This document shows positions 25,386 to 32,904 of a DNA stretch of 45,342 nt, one piece after another; the stretch's first letter is position 1, and each line of letters starts with the position of its first letter. The notes beneath the pieces were generated by a model. The model was not told the origin of the DNA. It saw only the letters and a program-made list of their open reading frames with translations, and searched no databases. The stretch covers positions 1 through 45,342 of the forward strand of contig NZ_LQPG01000053.1 of NCBI RefSeq assembly GCF_002102265.1, written 5' to 3'. This DNA comes from Mycolicibacter longobardus (GTDB lineage: Bacteria > Actinomycetota > Actinomycetes > Mycobacteriales > Mycobacteriaceae). Made by a program: the position numbers and the translations under genes.

Positions 25386-26152
25386 CGTCCCTCCCACACG
25401 GGGTCGCGTTTCTCAGCGAAGGCACGCAGGCCTTCTTGCAGGTCTCGGGACTTCGTCACGGCCGCCACGAACGTTGACTGCTTGCTCCAGGATTCCGAGT
25501 CACTCCAGTCGTAGCTGCGCGCCACGATCTGCTTGCTGGCCCGGACTGCGAGTGGACCGGCGGCGGCTACCTCGGCGGCCAACTCCAGCGCACCGGCCAG
25601 CGCCTGTCCCGGCTCGGTGATCTTGTTGACCAGACCGAGTTCGGCGAACCGGGTGGCAGGCCATGACTTTCCGGTCAGGGCCAATTCCATGGCGATGTGA
25701 TACGGAATGCGTTTGGGCAGCCGGAAGCAGCCCCCGCCTATCGCCACCAGGGATCTTGCGGCCTCCGGCAGGCCCATGCCGGCGGTGCGGGATGCCACGA
25801 TCAGATCGCAGGCCAGGCAGAGTTCGAGTCCGCCGGCCAGTGCGTGTCCCTCGACGGCGGCGATCAACGGCTTGAGTGGCGGCTGCGCCATGATCCCGAA
25901 TCCGCCGCGCCGTTCGGTGACCGCCATGTCCCCGGCTGCGGCCGCGACCAGATCCTGGCCCGCCGAGAACACGACGTCCGATCCGGTCACCACCGCGCAG
26001 CGCAGTTCGTCATCTGCGTCGTAGGCATCGACAACGGCTTCCATCGCCTTGGCGGTGGCGCCGTCGAAGGCGTTACGTCGCTGCGGACGGTCTATCCGGA
26101 TCACCAGGATGTGTTGGCCGGCGCGCTCCGCGCGGATCGGTGAATCAGACAC
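25382..26152 (-). CDS. enoyl-CoA hydratase (crotonase family)
   Basis: 256-aa crotonase. Both acid/base residues of classical hydratases are present with their usual 20-residue spacing: Glu110 in AGGLELCLACD and Glu130 in GLPEAARSL. The oxyanion motif GHALAGG and AFAEKRDPVW at the C-terminus also fit. It should add water to a 2-enoyl-CoA to give the 3-hydroxyacyl-CoA. The start is GTG at 26152 (VSDSPIRAERAG), inside the last codons of the ligase gene (8-bp overlap); the frame is open further upstream but only antisense to function. It is coupled at both ends within the six-gene operon, feeding the thiolase-like/DUF35 pair by inference. Confidence 0.9.
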   Translation of the reverse strand: MSDSPIRAERAGQHILVIRIDRPQRRNAFDGATAKAMEAVVDAYDADDELRCAVVTGSDVVFSAGQDLVAAAAGDMAVTERRGGFGIMAQPPLKPLIAAVEGHALAGGLELCLACDLIVASRTAGMGLPEAARSLVAIGGGCFRLPKRIPYHIAMELALTGKSWPATRFAELGLVNKITEPGQALAGALELAAEVAAAGPLAVRASKQIVARSYDWSDSESWSKQSTFVAAVTKSRDLQEGLRAFAEKRDPVWEGR

Positions 26153-27683
26153 TTCGTTGTCTTCCTTCCCAATAAGGTTGGCGCAGGGTTGTTTTGAGAA
26201 CCTTTCCGGACGGATTGAGCGGGAGTTCATCGACGTAGACGAAGCGCCGTGGTCGCTTGTAGGAGGCCAGTCGCCCGTCGAGAAATGCCAGCAGGTCGTC
26301 GTCGGTGAGCTGCGCGTCGGCGGTCACGATGAAGGCCAGCGGCTGTTCGCCGAAGTCCTCGTGTGGGATCCCGATGACGGCGGCGTCGATGACGGCGGGG
26401 TGTTCGACGAGCGCCTTCTCGATCTCCGCGGGATAGATGTTGACGCCGCCGGCGACGATCATGTCCTTGACGCGGTCGGTGATGAACAGGAATCCGTCGT
26501 CATCGAGGTGCCCGACATCACCGGTTCGGTAGAACCCGTCTTTGACAGTGTCGGCAGCCAACGGTCCATGGCCGAGATAGTGGTCGATGATCACCGGAGT
26601 ATTGACCGCGATCTCACCGGTCTGACCGGGAGGCAACGGATTCCACTGTTCGTCGACGATGGCGATCTGAACACCGTCGTAGGGCAGCCCGGACGTCCCC
26701 GGCTTGCTGAGCTGGTGTGCCGGCGCGGTGTAGCTGATCATGCCCGATTCGCTGGCCCCGTAGACCTCCCACAGCACCTCGGCGCCGAATCTGTTGGTGA
26801 GCCATTCTTTCAGAGACTGCGGCACCGGTGCGGCGCCGGTGTTGATCACCCGTAGTGAGGACAGGTCGTACTGGTCGAGGGTGGCGGATGGCAACGCCCG
26901 GATGCGTAACAGCATGGTCGGCACCGCCGTCCACGCCTGCACCCGGTGTTCGTCGATGAGCCGCAGGGCCGACTCGGCGTCGTAGGGGTCGAGCAGGACG
27001 ATGGTCCCACCACGTGCACAGGTCGCGGCGGCGATCCCGGGTCCGGCACCGTGATGCACCGGCATGGTAAGCAAGGTGACGACGTCGTCCGGATACTCCG
27101 GCACGTTGCCGACCGAGGCAAGGTAGCGCAGCAGCCGCTCCGGGTCGCGCACCTTGGCGGGATCCAACGGCGGTACACCGCGGGGCTTTCCGGTTGTTCC
27201 CGAGGTGTAGAGCACCAGCGACGGGCGCGCCGCACCGTGACGTGGCGTGGCGCCCTCGGTGGAGATCAGGTCTTCGTAGCGAATGCCCGGTCCGTCGACG
27301 GCCTGCCCGACGGTGACCAGGATGCCGACCTGGTGGCGGGCCCATCCGGTGGGGTCGGGATCGTTGCAGAACAATCCTTTGGCGTCGCTGTCGCGCAGGA
27401 TGTAGACCGCCTCGTCGGGGGTGAGGCGATGGTTCACCGCGACCTGGGCGACGTCGAGCTTCTGCAGGGCGCGCTGCAGGACGAACCATTCGAGGCTGAG
27501 CCGAAACCGCATGCCGATGCGGTCTTCGGCCGCCAAGCCGAGCGCGGCCAGACCCTCGGCGGCGCGGTCGGCCAGGTCGTTCCACTGTCGATAGGTGAGT
27601 CGCCGGTCGCCCTGAATGACGGCCGGGTGATCGGGGCGCGACTGCGACCAGAATTCCGGCGTGCCCGGATACGGTTGGGTCAT
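26145..27683 (-). CDS. acyl-CoA synthetase (FadD, ANL superfamily)
   Basis: 512-aa adenylate-forming CoA ligase. The P-loop YTSGTTGKPRG is at residues 159-169; WEVYGASESGMISYT, the YRTGDVGHLDDDGFLFITDR core, GGVNIYPAEIEKAL, and Lys494 in NPSGKVLK complete the catalytic set. The start is ATG 27683 (MTQPYPGTPEFWSQS), 35 bp after the thiolase-like gene; the same frame is open to 28724, but that part lies on the coding strand of the thiolase-like gene in another frame and is not a real extension. It should activate the acid that enters this operon's pathway. It is dissimilar from the FadD12-like enzyme at 6182. Confidence 0.9.
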   Translation of the reverse strand: MTQPYPGTPEFWSQSRPDHPAVIQGDRRLTYRQWNDLADRAAEGLAALGLAAEDRIGMRFRLSLEWFVLQRALQKLDVAQVAVNHRLTPDEAVYILRDSDAKGLFCNDPDPTGWARHQVGILVTVGQAVDGPGIRYEDLISTEGATPRHGAARPSLVLYTSGTTGKPRGVPPLDPAKVRDPERLLRYLASVGNVPEYPDDVVTLLTMPVHHGAGPGIAAATCARGGTIVLLDPYDAESALRLIDEHRVQAWTAVPTMLLRIRALPSATLDQYDLSSLRVINTGAAPVPQSLKEWLTNRFGAEVLWEVYGASESGMISYTAPAHQLSKPGTSGLPYDGVQIAIVDEQWNPLPPGQTGEIAVNTPVIIDHYLGHGPLAADTVKDGFYRTGDVGHLDDDGFLFITDRVKDMIVAGGVNIYPAEIEKALVEHPAVIDAAVIGIPHEDFGEQPLAFIVTADAQLTDDDLLAFLDGRLASYKRPRRFVYVDELPLNPSGKVLKTTLRQPYWEGRQRSV

Positions 27684-27718
27684 CACTGTTCCTCTTGGTG
27701 TCTCCCGCGTTCGGGGTT

Positions 27719-28852
27719 TCAGTCCTTGATCAAGACGTGGACCGCGCAGACCGCTCCGACGCCGACCATGTGGGCCAGTCCGATGCGCGCTCCGCGGTGC
27801 TGCCGCGCTCCGGCCTCGCCCCGTAACTGCGTTGTCAATTCGGCGATCTGGCCCACGCCGGTGGGCCCGATGGGGTGACCCATCGACAGCAGGCCGCCGG
27901 AGGCGTTGACCGCGACTCCGCCGCCGATATCGAAGACGCCCGCCCGCAGCGCGGCCGCGGCCTGTCCGGGTGCGCACAGTCCCATGGCCTCCACGTAGAC
28001 GAGCTCCTCCACCGTGAAGGCATCGTGTAGCTCCACCAGGTCCACGTCGCCGATCCGGATACCCGCCTGCGTCAGGGCCGCCGCGGTAGCCTCCTCGGTC
28101 AGCGCTGCATCGAAATTGCGGTTGCCGTGACATGTTTCGGAGAGCAGGGCCGATGAAGCCACCCGTACCGCTCGGTCGCGGTCCACGCCGAGCGTCTCGA
28201 TCGCGCGCTCGGATGCGACGATCGCCGCCGCTGCACCCTCGCCGATCGGGCAGCACTGCAGGCGGGTCAACACCCCGCTGATGAACGGTGGCGCCAATAC
28301 CTCGTCGAGCGTGCGTGGTTCGGGTCTTTGAGCGTATGGGTTCAGTGATGCGTTGCGGCTGTTCTTGACCGCCACCGCAGCGAGGTCTTCGATCCCGGCC
28401 CCGCTGTCGTGCAGATAACGCGACGCGAGCAGTGCGAAGTGGGTCACCGGCAGCACCCGGTTGCCTACCAGATCCTCCAGCCCCGCGGCGCGCTGTGGTG
28501 AGGTCGGGTTCAGCGGCTTGTCCACCCCGACGGCGATCGCCACGTCGTGCGCCCCGCCGGCTACGTCCAGACACGCCTGACGAAACGCACTCGATCCGGA
28601 CGCGGACGCGTTCTCCACCTGCATCATCGGGATGCCGGTCGCGCCCAGATGGCGATACATCAACCGCGACAACGCCATTGACGTGGTAGCCGTACCGGTG
28701 TAGGCGGTCTGGACGTCCGGCCACCGCACCCCCGCGTCAGCCAGCGCAGCGCGCACGGCGGTCACTCCGAGCTCGGTGTAGGGCACGCTGCTCGGCTTCT
28801 GGTAGGGATGTAGTCCGACGCCGATCACCCAGACATCGCGCAGCCCGTTCAC
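27719..28852 (-). CDS. thiolase-superfamily protein lacking the nucleophilic Cys (Ltp2-like aldolase candidate)
   Basis: 377-aa member of the SCP2-thiolase/lipid-transfer branch. At the nucleophile position it reads ENASASGSSA: Ser83 (codon TCC) replaces the Cys of ENACASG, while HDAF (about 274) and GHPIGPTG (about 330) are kept. Such proteins cannot do normal Claisen chemistry through a Cys acyl-enzyme. In actinobacteria Ltp2-type relatives paired with DUF35 proteins act as retro-aldolases in steroid side-chain loss. It starts at GTG 28852, overlapping the DUF35 stop by 4 bp, exactly the pairing expected. I infer cleavage of a 3-hydroxyacyl-CoA made by the downstream-encoded hydratase. A role as a substrate-binding or non-catalytic thiolase remains possible. 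Confidence 0.87.
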   Translation of the reverse strand: MNGLRDVWVIGVGLHPYQKPSSVPYTELGVTAVRAALADAGVRWPDVQTAYTGTATTSMALSRLMYRHLGATGIPMMQVENASASGSSAFRQACLDVAGGAHDVAIAVGVDKPLNPTSPQRAAGLEDLVGNRVLPVTHFALLASRYLHDSGAGIEDLAAVAVKNSRNASLNPYAQRPEPRTLDEVLAPPFISGVLTRLQCCPIGEGAAAAIVASERAIETLGVDRDRAVRVASSALLSETCHGNRNFDAALTEEATAAALTQAGIRIGDVDLVELHDAFTVEELVYVEAMGLCAPGQAAAALRAGVFDIGGGVAVNASGGLLSMGHPIGPTGVGQIAELTTQLRGEAGARQHRGARIGLAHMVGVGAVCAVHVLIKD

Positions 28853-29256
28853 CGCGCCTCTTCAGACGGTGCGGGGATGAATGCCGGTTCGATGGTCTGG
28901 TTTTCACCGTCGGTTGCGGTGATCAGCCAGGTCCCGACCACCCGCGAACCGATCTCGGGATCACCGGCCTCCGGATGGACCAGGGCTCGGATCAGGGGCC
29001 CGGAGTCCAGCAGCACTTCGACGATGGTGAACGGCACCGGCGTATCGCCGGGATGCAGGTGCACCGTAGCCGCGGCGAATACCGTGCCGGAGGGGGTCAG
29101 GTTGGCTGGGACCAGATCCTGGGCGCCGCAGCTCTCGCAGCCGATGCTGATCGGCGGAAAGTACACCCGCTCACAGCGCGAGCACCGCACTCCGTGGAGC
29201 ACCGGTACATCGGAATCGGCGTCGTAGAGGCGCGGGTTGGCGCCAACGCGGCCCAT
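28849..29256 (-). CDS. DUF35 OB-fold/zinc-ribbon partner protein
   Basis: 135-aa protein with an N-terminal rubredoxin-like zinc ribbon (Cys25, Cys28, Cys40, Cys43: RCSRC...GCESC) followed by an OB-fold (about 50-120). DUF35 proteins partner thiolase-fold enzymes or MaoC-like hydratases, for example Ltp2-ChsH2 in steroid side-chain breakdown. The ATG at 29256 shares one base with the DUF2236 stop codon, and its own stop overlaps the thiolase-like start, so expression of oxygenase, DUF35 and aldolase candidate is tightly linked. No MaoC hydratase is present; the crotonase downstream probably takes that step. Confidence 0.88.
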   Translation of the reverse strand: MGRVGANPRLYDADSDVPVLHGVRCSRCERVYFPPISIGCESCGAQDLVPANLTPSGTVFAAATVHLHPGDTPVPFTIVEVLLDSGPLIRALVHPEAGDPEIGSRVVGTWLITATDGENQTIEPAFIPAPSEEAR

Positions 29257-30584
29257 TACGCCAGATGTCCGGCTGGCGTGTAGTGGCTCGCGTCGCTGGT
29301 GAATTCGGGCCTGCCGTAAGTCTCCAGTCGGCGTTTGACCAGCCGGATGAGGTAGTCGTCGGTGATCCGGCGCAGCGCCGGGATCCGGCCGGCGCGCCGC
29401 ACCACCAGTAGGCGCCCGACGATGAACGGTGCCGTCACACCGATCCGCAGATAGTCGGCCAGGCCGATCGACACGCCCCTCTCCTTGGCGATGGCGCGGT
29501 CGCCGTTACAGAACGCCTTCGTGAAAGCGGCTTTGCTGTAGCTCTTTTCGACCGCGTCGGCGATGCGTTCCCACCGGGTATCGACGGGCCGCAGGTAGGC
29601 TGCCATGGTCGAGCGCACCATTTCCCCGCAGGTGGCGTCGTCGAAATCCTCGCGCAGCAGCGCCCCGCGAGTGTGGATGAGGTCGATGATCCCGGTGGGC
29701 GTGGTCGGTAGGAGTTCCTCGGGCAGACCGAGCAGAAACGCCCGGTAACGGGTGAATTCGACGACGGCGCGCTCGCTCGCGGTGAACTCGGTGCGCCCCC
29801 GCCGGCGGGCGGCCACCGCCAGCAGGTAGAGGTTGATCATCCCGGCCGGCATCTGGTCGACTTGGGGAATCGGAATCCCGTAGACGCCGACGTCCCACTT
29901 CTCGGAGCGCTTGAGCGCGTTGTAGCGAACCATCGAGTGCATCAGCCGCACCATCGCGGCCGCCTCGAAGCCCGGGCCGTGGCGGTCCAGCGCCCCGGGC
30001 AGCGTGGTAACGGCGAAGAAGCTCGTGGTCTCGTTGACCCGGCGCGCGGCGCGACGGCCGGACAGCGCACCGGTCAGCGCCATGGGCAGCGCGGCATAGG
30101 TGTTGACGAAGGTCGCGATGAACGCACCTCGGGTGACGAACGGCGCCACCAATGCCGCCGGGACGCGGGCATGCCGAGCACCCTCACGCACCAGGTCCAT
30201 GTCCAGCCACGCCGGGGTGGCCTCCATATCGGCGATGAACGCCACCAGCTCCGGCGGTGCGTCCGCAACCGCGTCGATGCCCTCGCGGCAGGCCAACCGG
30301 AGCATGTCGATCAGGGCTGGGACGCTGTATTCGGCCATCAGTGCGGCGTAGGGGTCTGCCACCACGTCTCCGAGCAGGGTCGCGGTGCGGATCAGTTCGA
30401 CGGCCCGGTCGTCAGCCAGGTAGGGAGCGCGGTCGGCTACCCACTCCGGCAGCGTGGTGCGGACTGCCGGATCGGTGGTGGTGCGGTAGGGCTGGGTGTC
30501 GAAATCGATGTCGCCGTAGAGACTGGGCTGCAGCTCGCGCTGACTGCGAACACGTTGGGCAAGCTCGGGGTAATGCGTGGTCAT
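29256..30584 (-). CDS. MpaB/Lcp-family (DUF2236) oxygenase, copy 2, operon leader
   Basis: 442-aa DUF2236 protein. Arg182, Thr186 and His216 (ARRVNETTSFF...VRLMHSMVR) reproduce the Arg-x3-Thr-x29-His spacing of the haem site of latex-clearing protein (from memory Arg164, Thr168, His198). There is no Tat or Sec signal, unlike secreted rubber oxygenases, so the substrate must be intracellular. Start ATG 30584 (MTTHYPEL) fits the N-terminus of copy 1; TTG at 30590 is less likely. It leads a leftward operon of six genes with 1-8 bp overlaps or short gaps, ending at 24456. Two palindromic operators lie between it and the divergent TetR gene. By analogy with MpaB, which cuts a farnesyl chain, I infer oxidative cleavage of a prenyl-like chain. 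Confidence 0.87.
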   Translation of the reverse strand: MTTHYPELAQRVRSQRELQPSLYGDIDFDTQPYRTTTDPAVRTTLPEWVADRAPYLADDRAVELIRTATLLGDVVADPYAALMAEYSVPALIDMLRLACREGIDAVADAPPELVAFIADMEATPAWLDMDLVREGARHARVPAALVAPFVTRGAFIATFVNTYAALPMALTGALSGRRAARRVNETTSFFAVTTLPGALDRHGPGFEAAAMVRLMHSMVRYNALKRSEKWDVGVYGIPIPQVDQMPAGMINLYLLAVAARRRGRTEFTASERAVVEFTRYRAFLLGLPEELLPTTPTGIIDLIHTRGALLREDFDDATCGEMVRSTMAAYLRPVDTRWERIADAVEKSYSKAAFTKAFCNGDRAIAKERGVSIGLADYLRIGVTAPFIVGRLLVVRRAGRIPALRRITDDYLIRLVKRRLETYGRPEFTSDASHYTPAGHLA

Positions 30585-30601
30585 CGCCAACCTTCCGAAT
30601 A

Positions 30602-30618
30602 ACTAACAAGTTGTTAGT
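30602..30618. promoter_or_regulatory. perfect 17-bp palindrome, TetR operator
   Basis: ACTAACAA-G-TTGTTAGT is an uninterrupted 8+1+8 palindrome. It lies 17 bp upstream of the DUF2236 copy 2 start codon and in front of the divergent TetR gene, the classic position for an autorepressor that also controls the operon. Confidence 0.8.
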
Positions 30619-30623
30619 ACACT

Positions 30624-30640
30624 AATAACAGGTCGTTAGT
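30624..30640. promoter_or_regulatory. second, degenerate operator half a turn pair away
   Basis: AATAACAGGTCGTTAGT shares 14 of 17 bases with the perfect palindrome; its centre is 22 bp away (about two helical turns), so two repressor dimers could bind the same face. It ends 13 bp before the ATG at 30654. Confidence 0.6.
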
Positions 30641-30653
30641 TATGCTGTCAACC

Positions 30654-31256
30654 ATGACTTCGGGACAGTCACGGCGACGAATGACAGCTGAGGCCCGGCG
30701 CGGCCAGATCCTTGATGTCACCCACGCGATCGTGGATGCGGAGGGGTTCCACGCCGCCACGCCGAACCGGATAGCCCATAAAGCCGGGATCAACCGATCG
30801 CTGATCTATCAGCAATTCGGTGATCCCGCAGGACTTTTCGTAGCGTTGATCGACCGGGAAGCCGCACGGGCGGGTGCCCAGTTCGCCGAGGTGATCTCGG
30901 AAGCCACGGAGCCCGGTGGGGACGGCGTTCTGGTGAGCAGATTCGACAGCGTGCTCAGAGCGGTCGACGCCCATCCCGCCACCTGGCGACTGTTCCTGTT
31001 CCCGCCGCAGGGAGCGCCACCGGAACTGCACGAGCGTCTGGCCCGGGCACAAGCGGTGGTGCGTGGCTATCTGGTCGGCGAATTACTGCGTATCTACCCG
31101 GAGTTGCCCGACCCCGACTACACCGCCCGCATGCTGCAGGCGGCCGCTCGCGAACTCCTGCAGTTGCGCCTGAGCGATCCCGATTCCGCCACCCACGAGC
31201 GGCTGCACGCACTGATCCGGTTGTTGGCCGTACGTGCCGGTTCACCGGTCAGGTGA
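30654..31256 (+). CDS. TetR family regulator of the DUF2236 operon
   Basis: 200-aa TetR repressor with an N-terminal helix-turn-helix (about 10-55: RRGQILDVTHAIVDAEGFHAATPNRIAHKAGINRSLIYQQFGD in segments) and a helical ligand domain. The start is placed at ATG 30654 (MTSGQSRRR) rather than ATG 30642, because the latter abuts the second operator with no room for a ribosome site. It is divergent from DUF2236 copy 2 and ends 15 bp from the convergent lactonase gene. The related palindrome in front of DUF2236 copy 1 suggests that it controls both oxygenase genes. The inducer is probably a CoA ester or free intermediate of the pathway; this is inference. Confidence 0.86.
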   Translation: MTSGQSRRRMTAEARRGQILDVTHAIVDAEGFHAATPNRIAHKAGINRSLIYQQFGDPAGLFVALIDREAARAGAQFAEVISEATEPGGDGVLVSRFDSVLRAVDAHPATWRLFLFPPQGAPPELHERLARAQAVVRGYLVGELLRIYPELPDPDYTARMLQAAARELLQLRLSDPDSATHERLHALIRLLAVRAGSPVR

Positions 31257-31271
31257 GGTCAATCTGAGGGC

Positions 31272-32249
31272 TCAGTAGCCGCCGGAGTGTTCGAAGATCA
31301 TGCGCGGGTTGTCGACCAGCATGGTGCGCAGTTGGTCGTCGGTGACGCCGCGCTGCCGCAGCGCGGGGATCACGTCATTGTGGATGTGCAGGTAGTGCCA
31401 GTTCGGTGCGGCGACCGAGCTCAGCTCGCCGGGCAGCGCATCGAAATAGCAGTTGGCGTCGTGGGAGAGCACCATCTTGTCGGCGTGGCCGCGCTCACAC
31501 AGCTGCGCCACCGTGTTGACCCGGTCCTCGAACGGCAGGATCAGGTCGATGCCGAAGCGGTCCATGCCCAGGTAGGAGCCGGCCGCGATCAACTCCTCCA
31601 GGTAGCCCAGATCGGTGCTGTCCCCGGAGTGTCCGATCACCACGCGGGACAGATCGACGCCCTCTTCTTCGAAGATGCGCTGCTGCTCCAGGCCGCGGCG
31701 GGTGCCCGCGTGGGTGTGGGTGGAGATCGGTGCGCCGGTGCGCCGGTGGGCCTGAGCGACCGCGCGCAGCACTCGCTCGACGCCGGGGGTGACGCCGGGC
31801 TCGTCGGTGGCGCACTTGAGGATCGCGGCCCGGATCCCGGTGTCGGCGATGCCGGTCTCGATGTCGCGGACGAACATGTCGGCCATGATCTCCGGGCCGT
31901 CCAGCATGGTGCCGGGCCCCAGATAGTGGAAGAAGAACGGGACGTCGTTGTAGGTGTAGACGCCGGTGGCCACCACGATGTTCAACTCGGTGCCGGCCGC
32001 GACCCGGGCGATACGCGGGATGTAGCGGCCCAGCCCGATCACCGTCAGGTCGACGATGGTGTCGACTCCGGCGGCCTTCAACTCGTTGAGTCGGGTGATC
32101 GCGTCGGCCACCCGGGCGTCCTCGTCTCCCCAGGCTTCCGGGTAGTTCTGGGCGATCTCGGTGGTCATGATGAACACGTGTTCGTGCATCAGGGTCACGC
32201 CGAGGTCGGCGGTGTCGATGGGCCCGCGTGCGGTGTGGCATGGCGACAT
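31272..32249 (-). CDS. php: phosphotriesterase-like lactonase (Rv0230c-like)
   Basis: 325-aa amidohydrolase with a binuclear metal site. Ligands can be placed as His22 and His24 (MHEHVF), carboxylated Lys145 (ILKCATDE), His178 (STHTH), His207 (IGHSGD) and Asp264 (LSHDAN). It matches remembered M. tuberculosis Php/Rv0230c, a PLL enzyme that prefers acyl-homoserine or other lactones over organophosphates. The start is ATG 32249 (MSPCHTARGPIDTADLG); the longer open frame to 32840 runs antisense-like through the MarR gene and is rejected. It lies 53 bp downstream of the MarR gene on the same strand. Two Cys found in the M. tuberculosis protein (GHCGD, SHDAC) are Ser and Asn here. Confidence 0.93.
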   Translation of the reverse strand: MSPCHTARGPIDTADLGVTLMHEHVFIMTTEIAQNYPEAWGDEDARVADAITRLNELKAAGVDTIVDLTVIGLGRYIPRIARVAAGTELNIVVATGVYTYNDVPFFFHYLGPGTMLDGPEIMADMFVRDIETGIADTGIRAAILKCATDEPGVTPGVERVLRAVAQAHRRTGAPISTHTHAGTRRGLEQQRIFEEEGVDLSRVVIGHSGDSTDLGYLEELIAAGSYLGMDRFGIDLILPFEDRVNTVAQLCERGHADKMVLSHDANCYFDALPGELSSVAAPNWHYLHIHNDVIPALRQRGVTDDQLRTMLVDNPRMIFEHSGGY

Positions 32250-32302
32250 GGCTCGATCGTATGGAGATTGATGCGGGCGCCGGTCGCCTTCGCCGAGAAT
32301 GC

Positions 32303-32761
32303 CTAGGGGCGCTCCAGGAGGTTGTCGCGGATTCGCGCGTAGGAGTGGGCGAACAGTTCCACCTCTCGCGGACTGAGCGAGTCGAAAAGGCCGGCGCGCA
32401 CCGCTTCGACGTGACCGGGCGCCGCCTGGCGAAGCTTGTCCAGGCCCGACTCGGTGAGCTCGGCGTACTGCCCGCGCTTGTCCTCCTCGCATTTGACCTG
32501 GCGGACCCAACCGGCGTCCGTGAGCCGTTTGACCGCCCGGGTGACCCCGCTGCGGGTGGTCACGGTGCCCTCGGCCAACTCGTTCATCCGCATCCGGTGC
32601 CGCGGGGCATCGGACAACAGTGCCAGGAGTTCGAAATCGGCCAGGTGCAGGCCGGCGTCGGCGGCCAATTGCCGGTCCAGGCTGCGCAGCAGCAACCGGG
32701 TGCTGTCGAGGTAGCCCCGCCACATCCGCTGCTCCTCGTCGCTCAGCCATCGCGTCTTCAT
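32303..32761 (-). CDS. MarR family regulator
   Basis: 152-aa winged-helix regulator: DFELLALLSDAPRHRMRMNELAEG (helices before the recognition helix), TRSGVTRAVKRLTDAGWVRQVKC (recognition helix and start of the wing) and EDKRGQYAELTESG (wing). The start is ATG 32761 (MKTRWLSDEEQ); the longer frame to 32812 would cross the putative operator. It is divergent from the flavin cassette with two TAGTTGACAACTA-like boxes between, so it likely represses that cassette and itself in response to a phenolic or redox ligand, as many MarR proteins do. It may also be cotranscribed with the lactonase. Confidence 0.88.
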   Translation of the reverse strand: MKTRWLSDEEQRMWRGYLDSTRLLLRSLDRQLAADAGLHLADFELLALLSDAPRHRMRMNELAEGTVTTRSGVTRAVKRLTDAGWVRQVKCEEDKRGQYAELTESGLDKLRQAAPGHVEAVRAGLFDSLSPREVELFAHSYARIRDNLLERP

Positions 32762-32772
32762 GTCCCCAAATA

Positions 32773-32785
32773 TAGTTGACAAGAT
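32773..32785. promoter_or_regulatory. MarR box 1 (10 of 13 matches to TAGTTGACAACTA)
   Basis: TAGTTGACAAGAT keeps the left arm and centre of the perfect palindrome TAGTTG-A-CAACTA. It lies 11 bp before the MarR start codon, fitting autorepression. Confidence 0.55.
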
Positions 32786-32852
32786 CACGATATTCCAGGT
32801 GAGAGGTGCCAATATATGGCATTTCCGCCAGGGAATGCATCCAGAACTAGTT

Positions 32853-32865
32853 GCGTTGACAACTA
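32853..32865. promoter_or_regulatory. MarR box 2 (11 of 13 matches)
   Basis: GCGTTGACAACTA keeps the centre and right arm of the same palindrome, and an extra TAGTTG half-site overlaps it at 32848-32853. It lies 39 bp upstream of the GTG of the flavin-dependent oxidoreductase, whose ribosome site AAGGAGG is at 32891-32897. Confidence 0.6.
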
Positions 32866-32904
32866 TCAGCTAGAGTAGCGAACGACAAGCAAGGAGGGCC
32901 TACC

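Noticed and set aside
27684..28724. Long N-terminal extension of the FadD reading frame at 26145
   Set aside because: The segment lies entirely over the thiolase-like gene on the same strand in another frame, has low-complexity Arg/Gly composition, and the conserved ligase N-terminus begins at 27683.
30602..30618. KstR site (contains AACAAGTT)
   Set aside because: The outer T and A of TnnAACnnGTTnnA are absent, and the true symmetry centre is at 30610, giving a different palindrome.
32250..32840. N-terminal extension of the lactonase reading frame
   Set aside because: It runs through the MarR gene in another frame; the PLL family begins at MSPCHTARGPI (32249).
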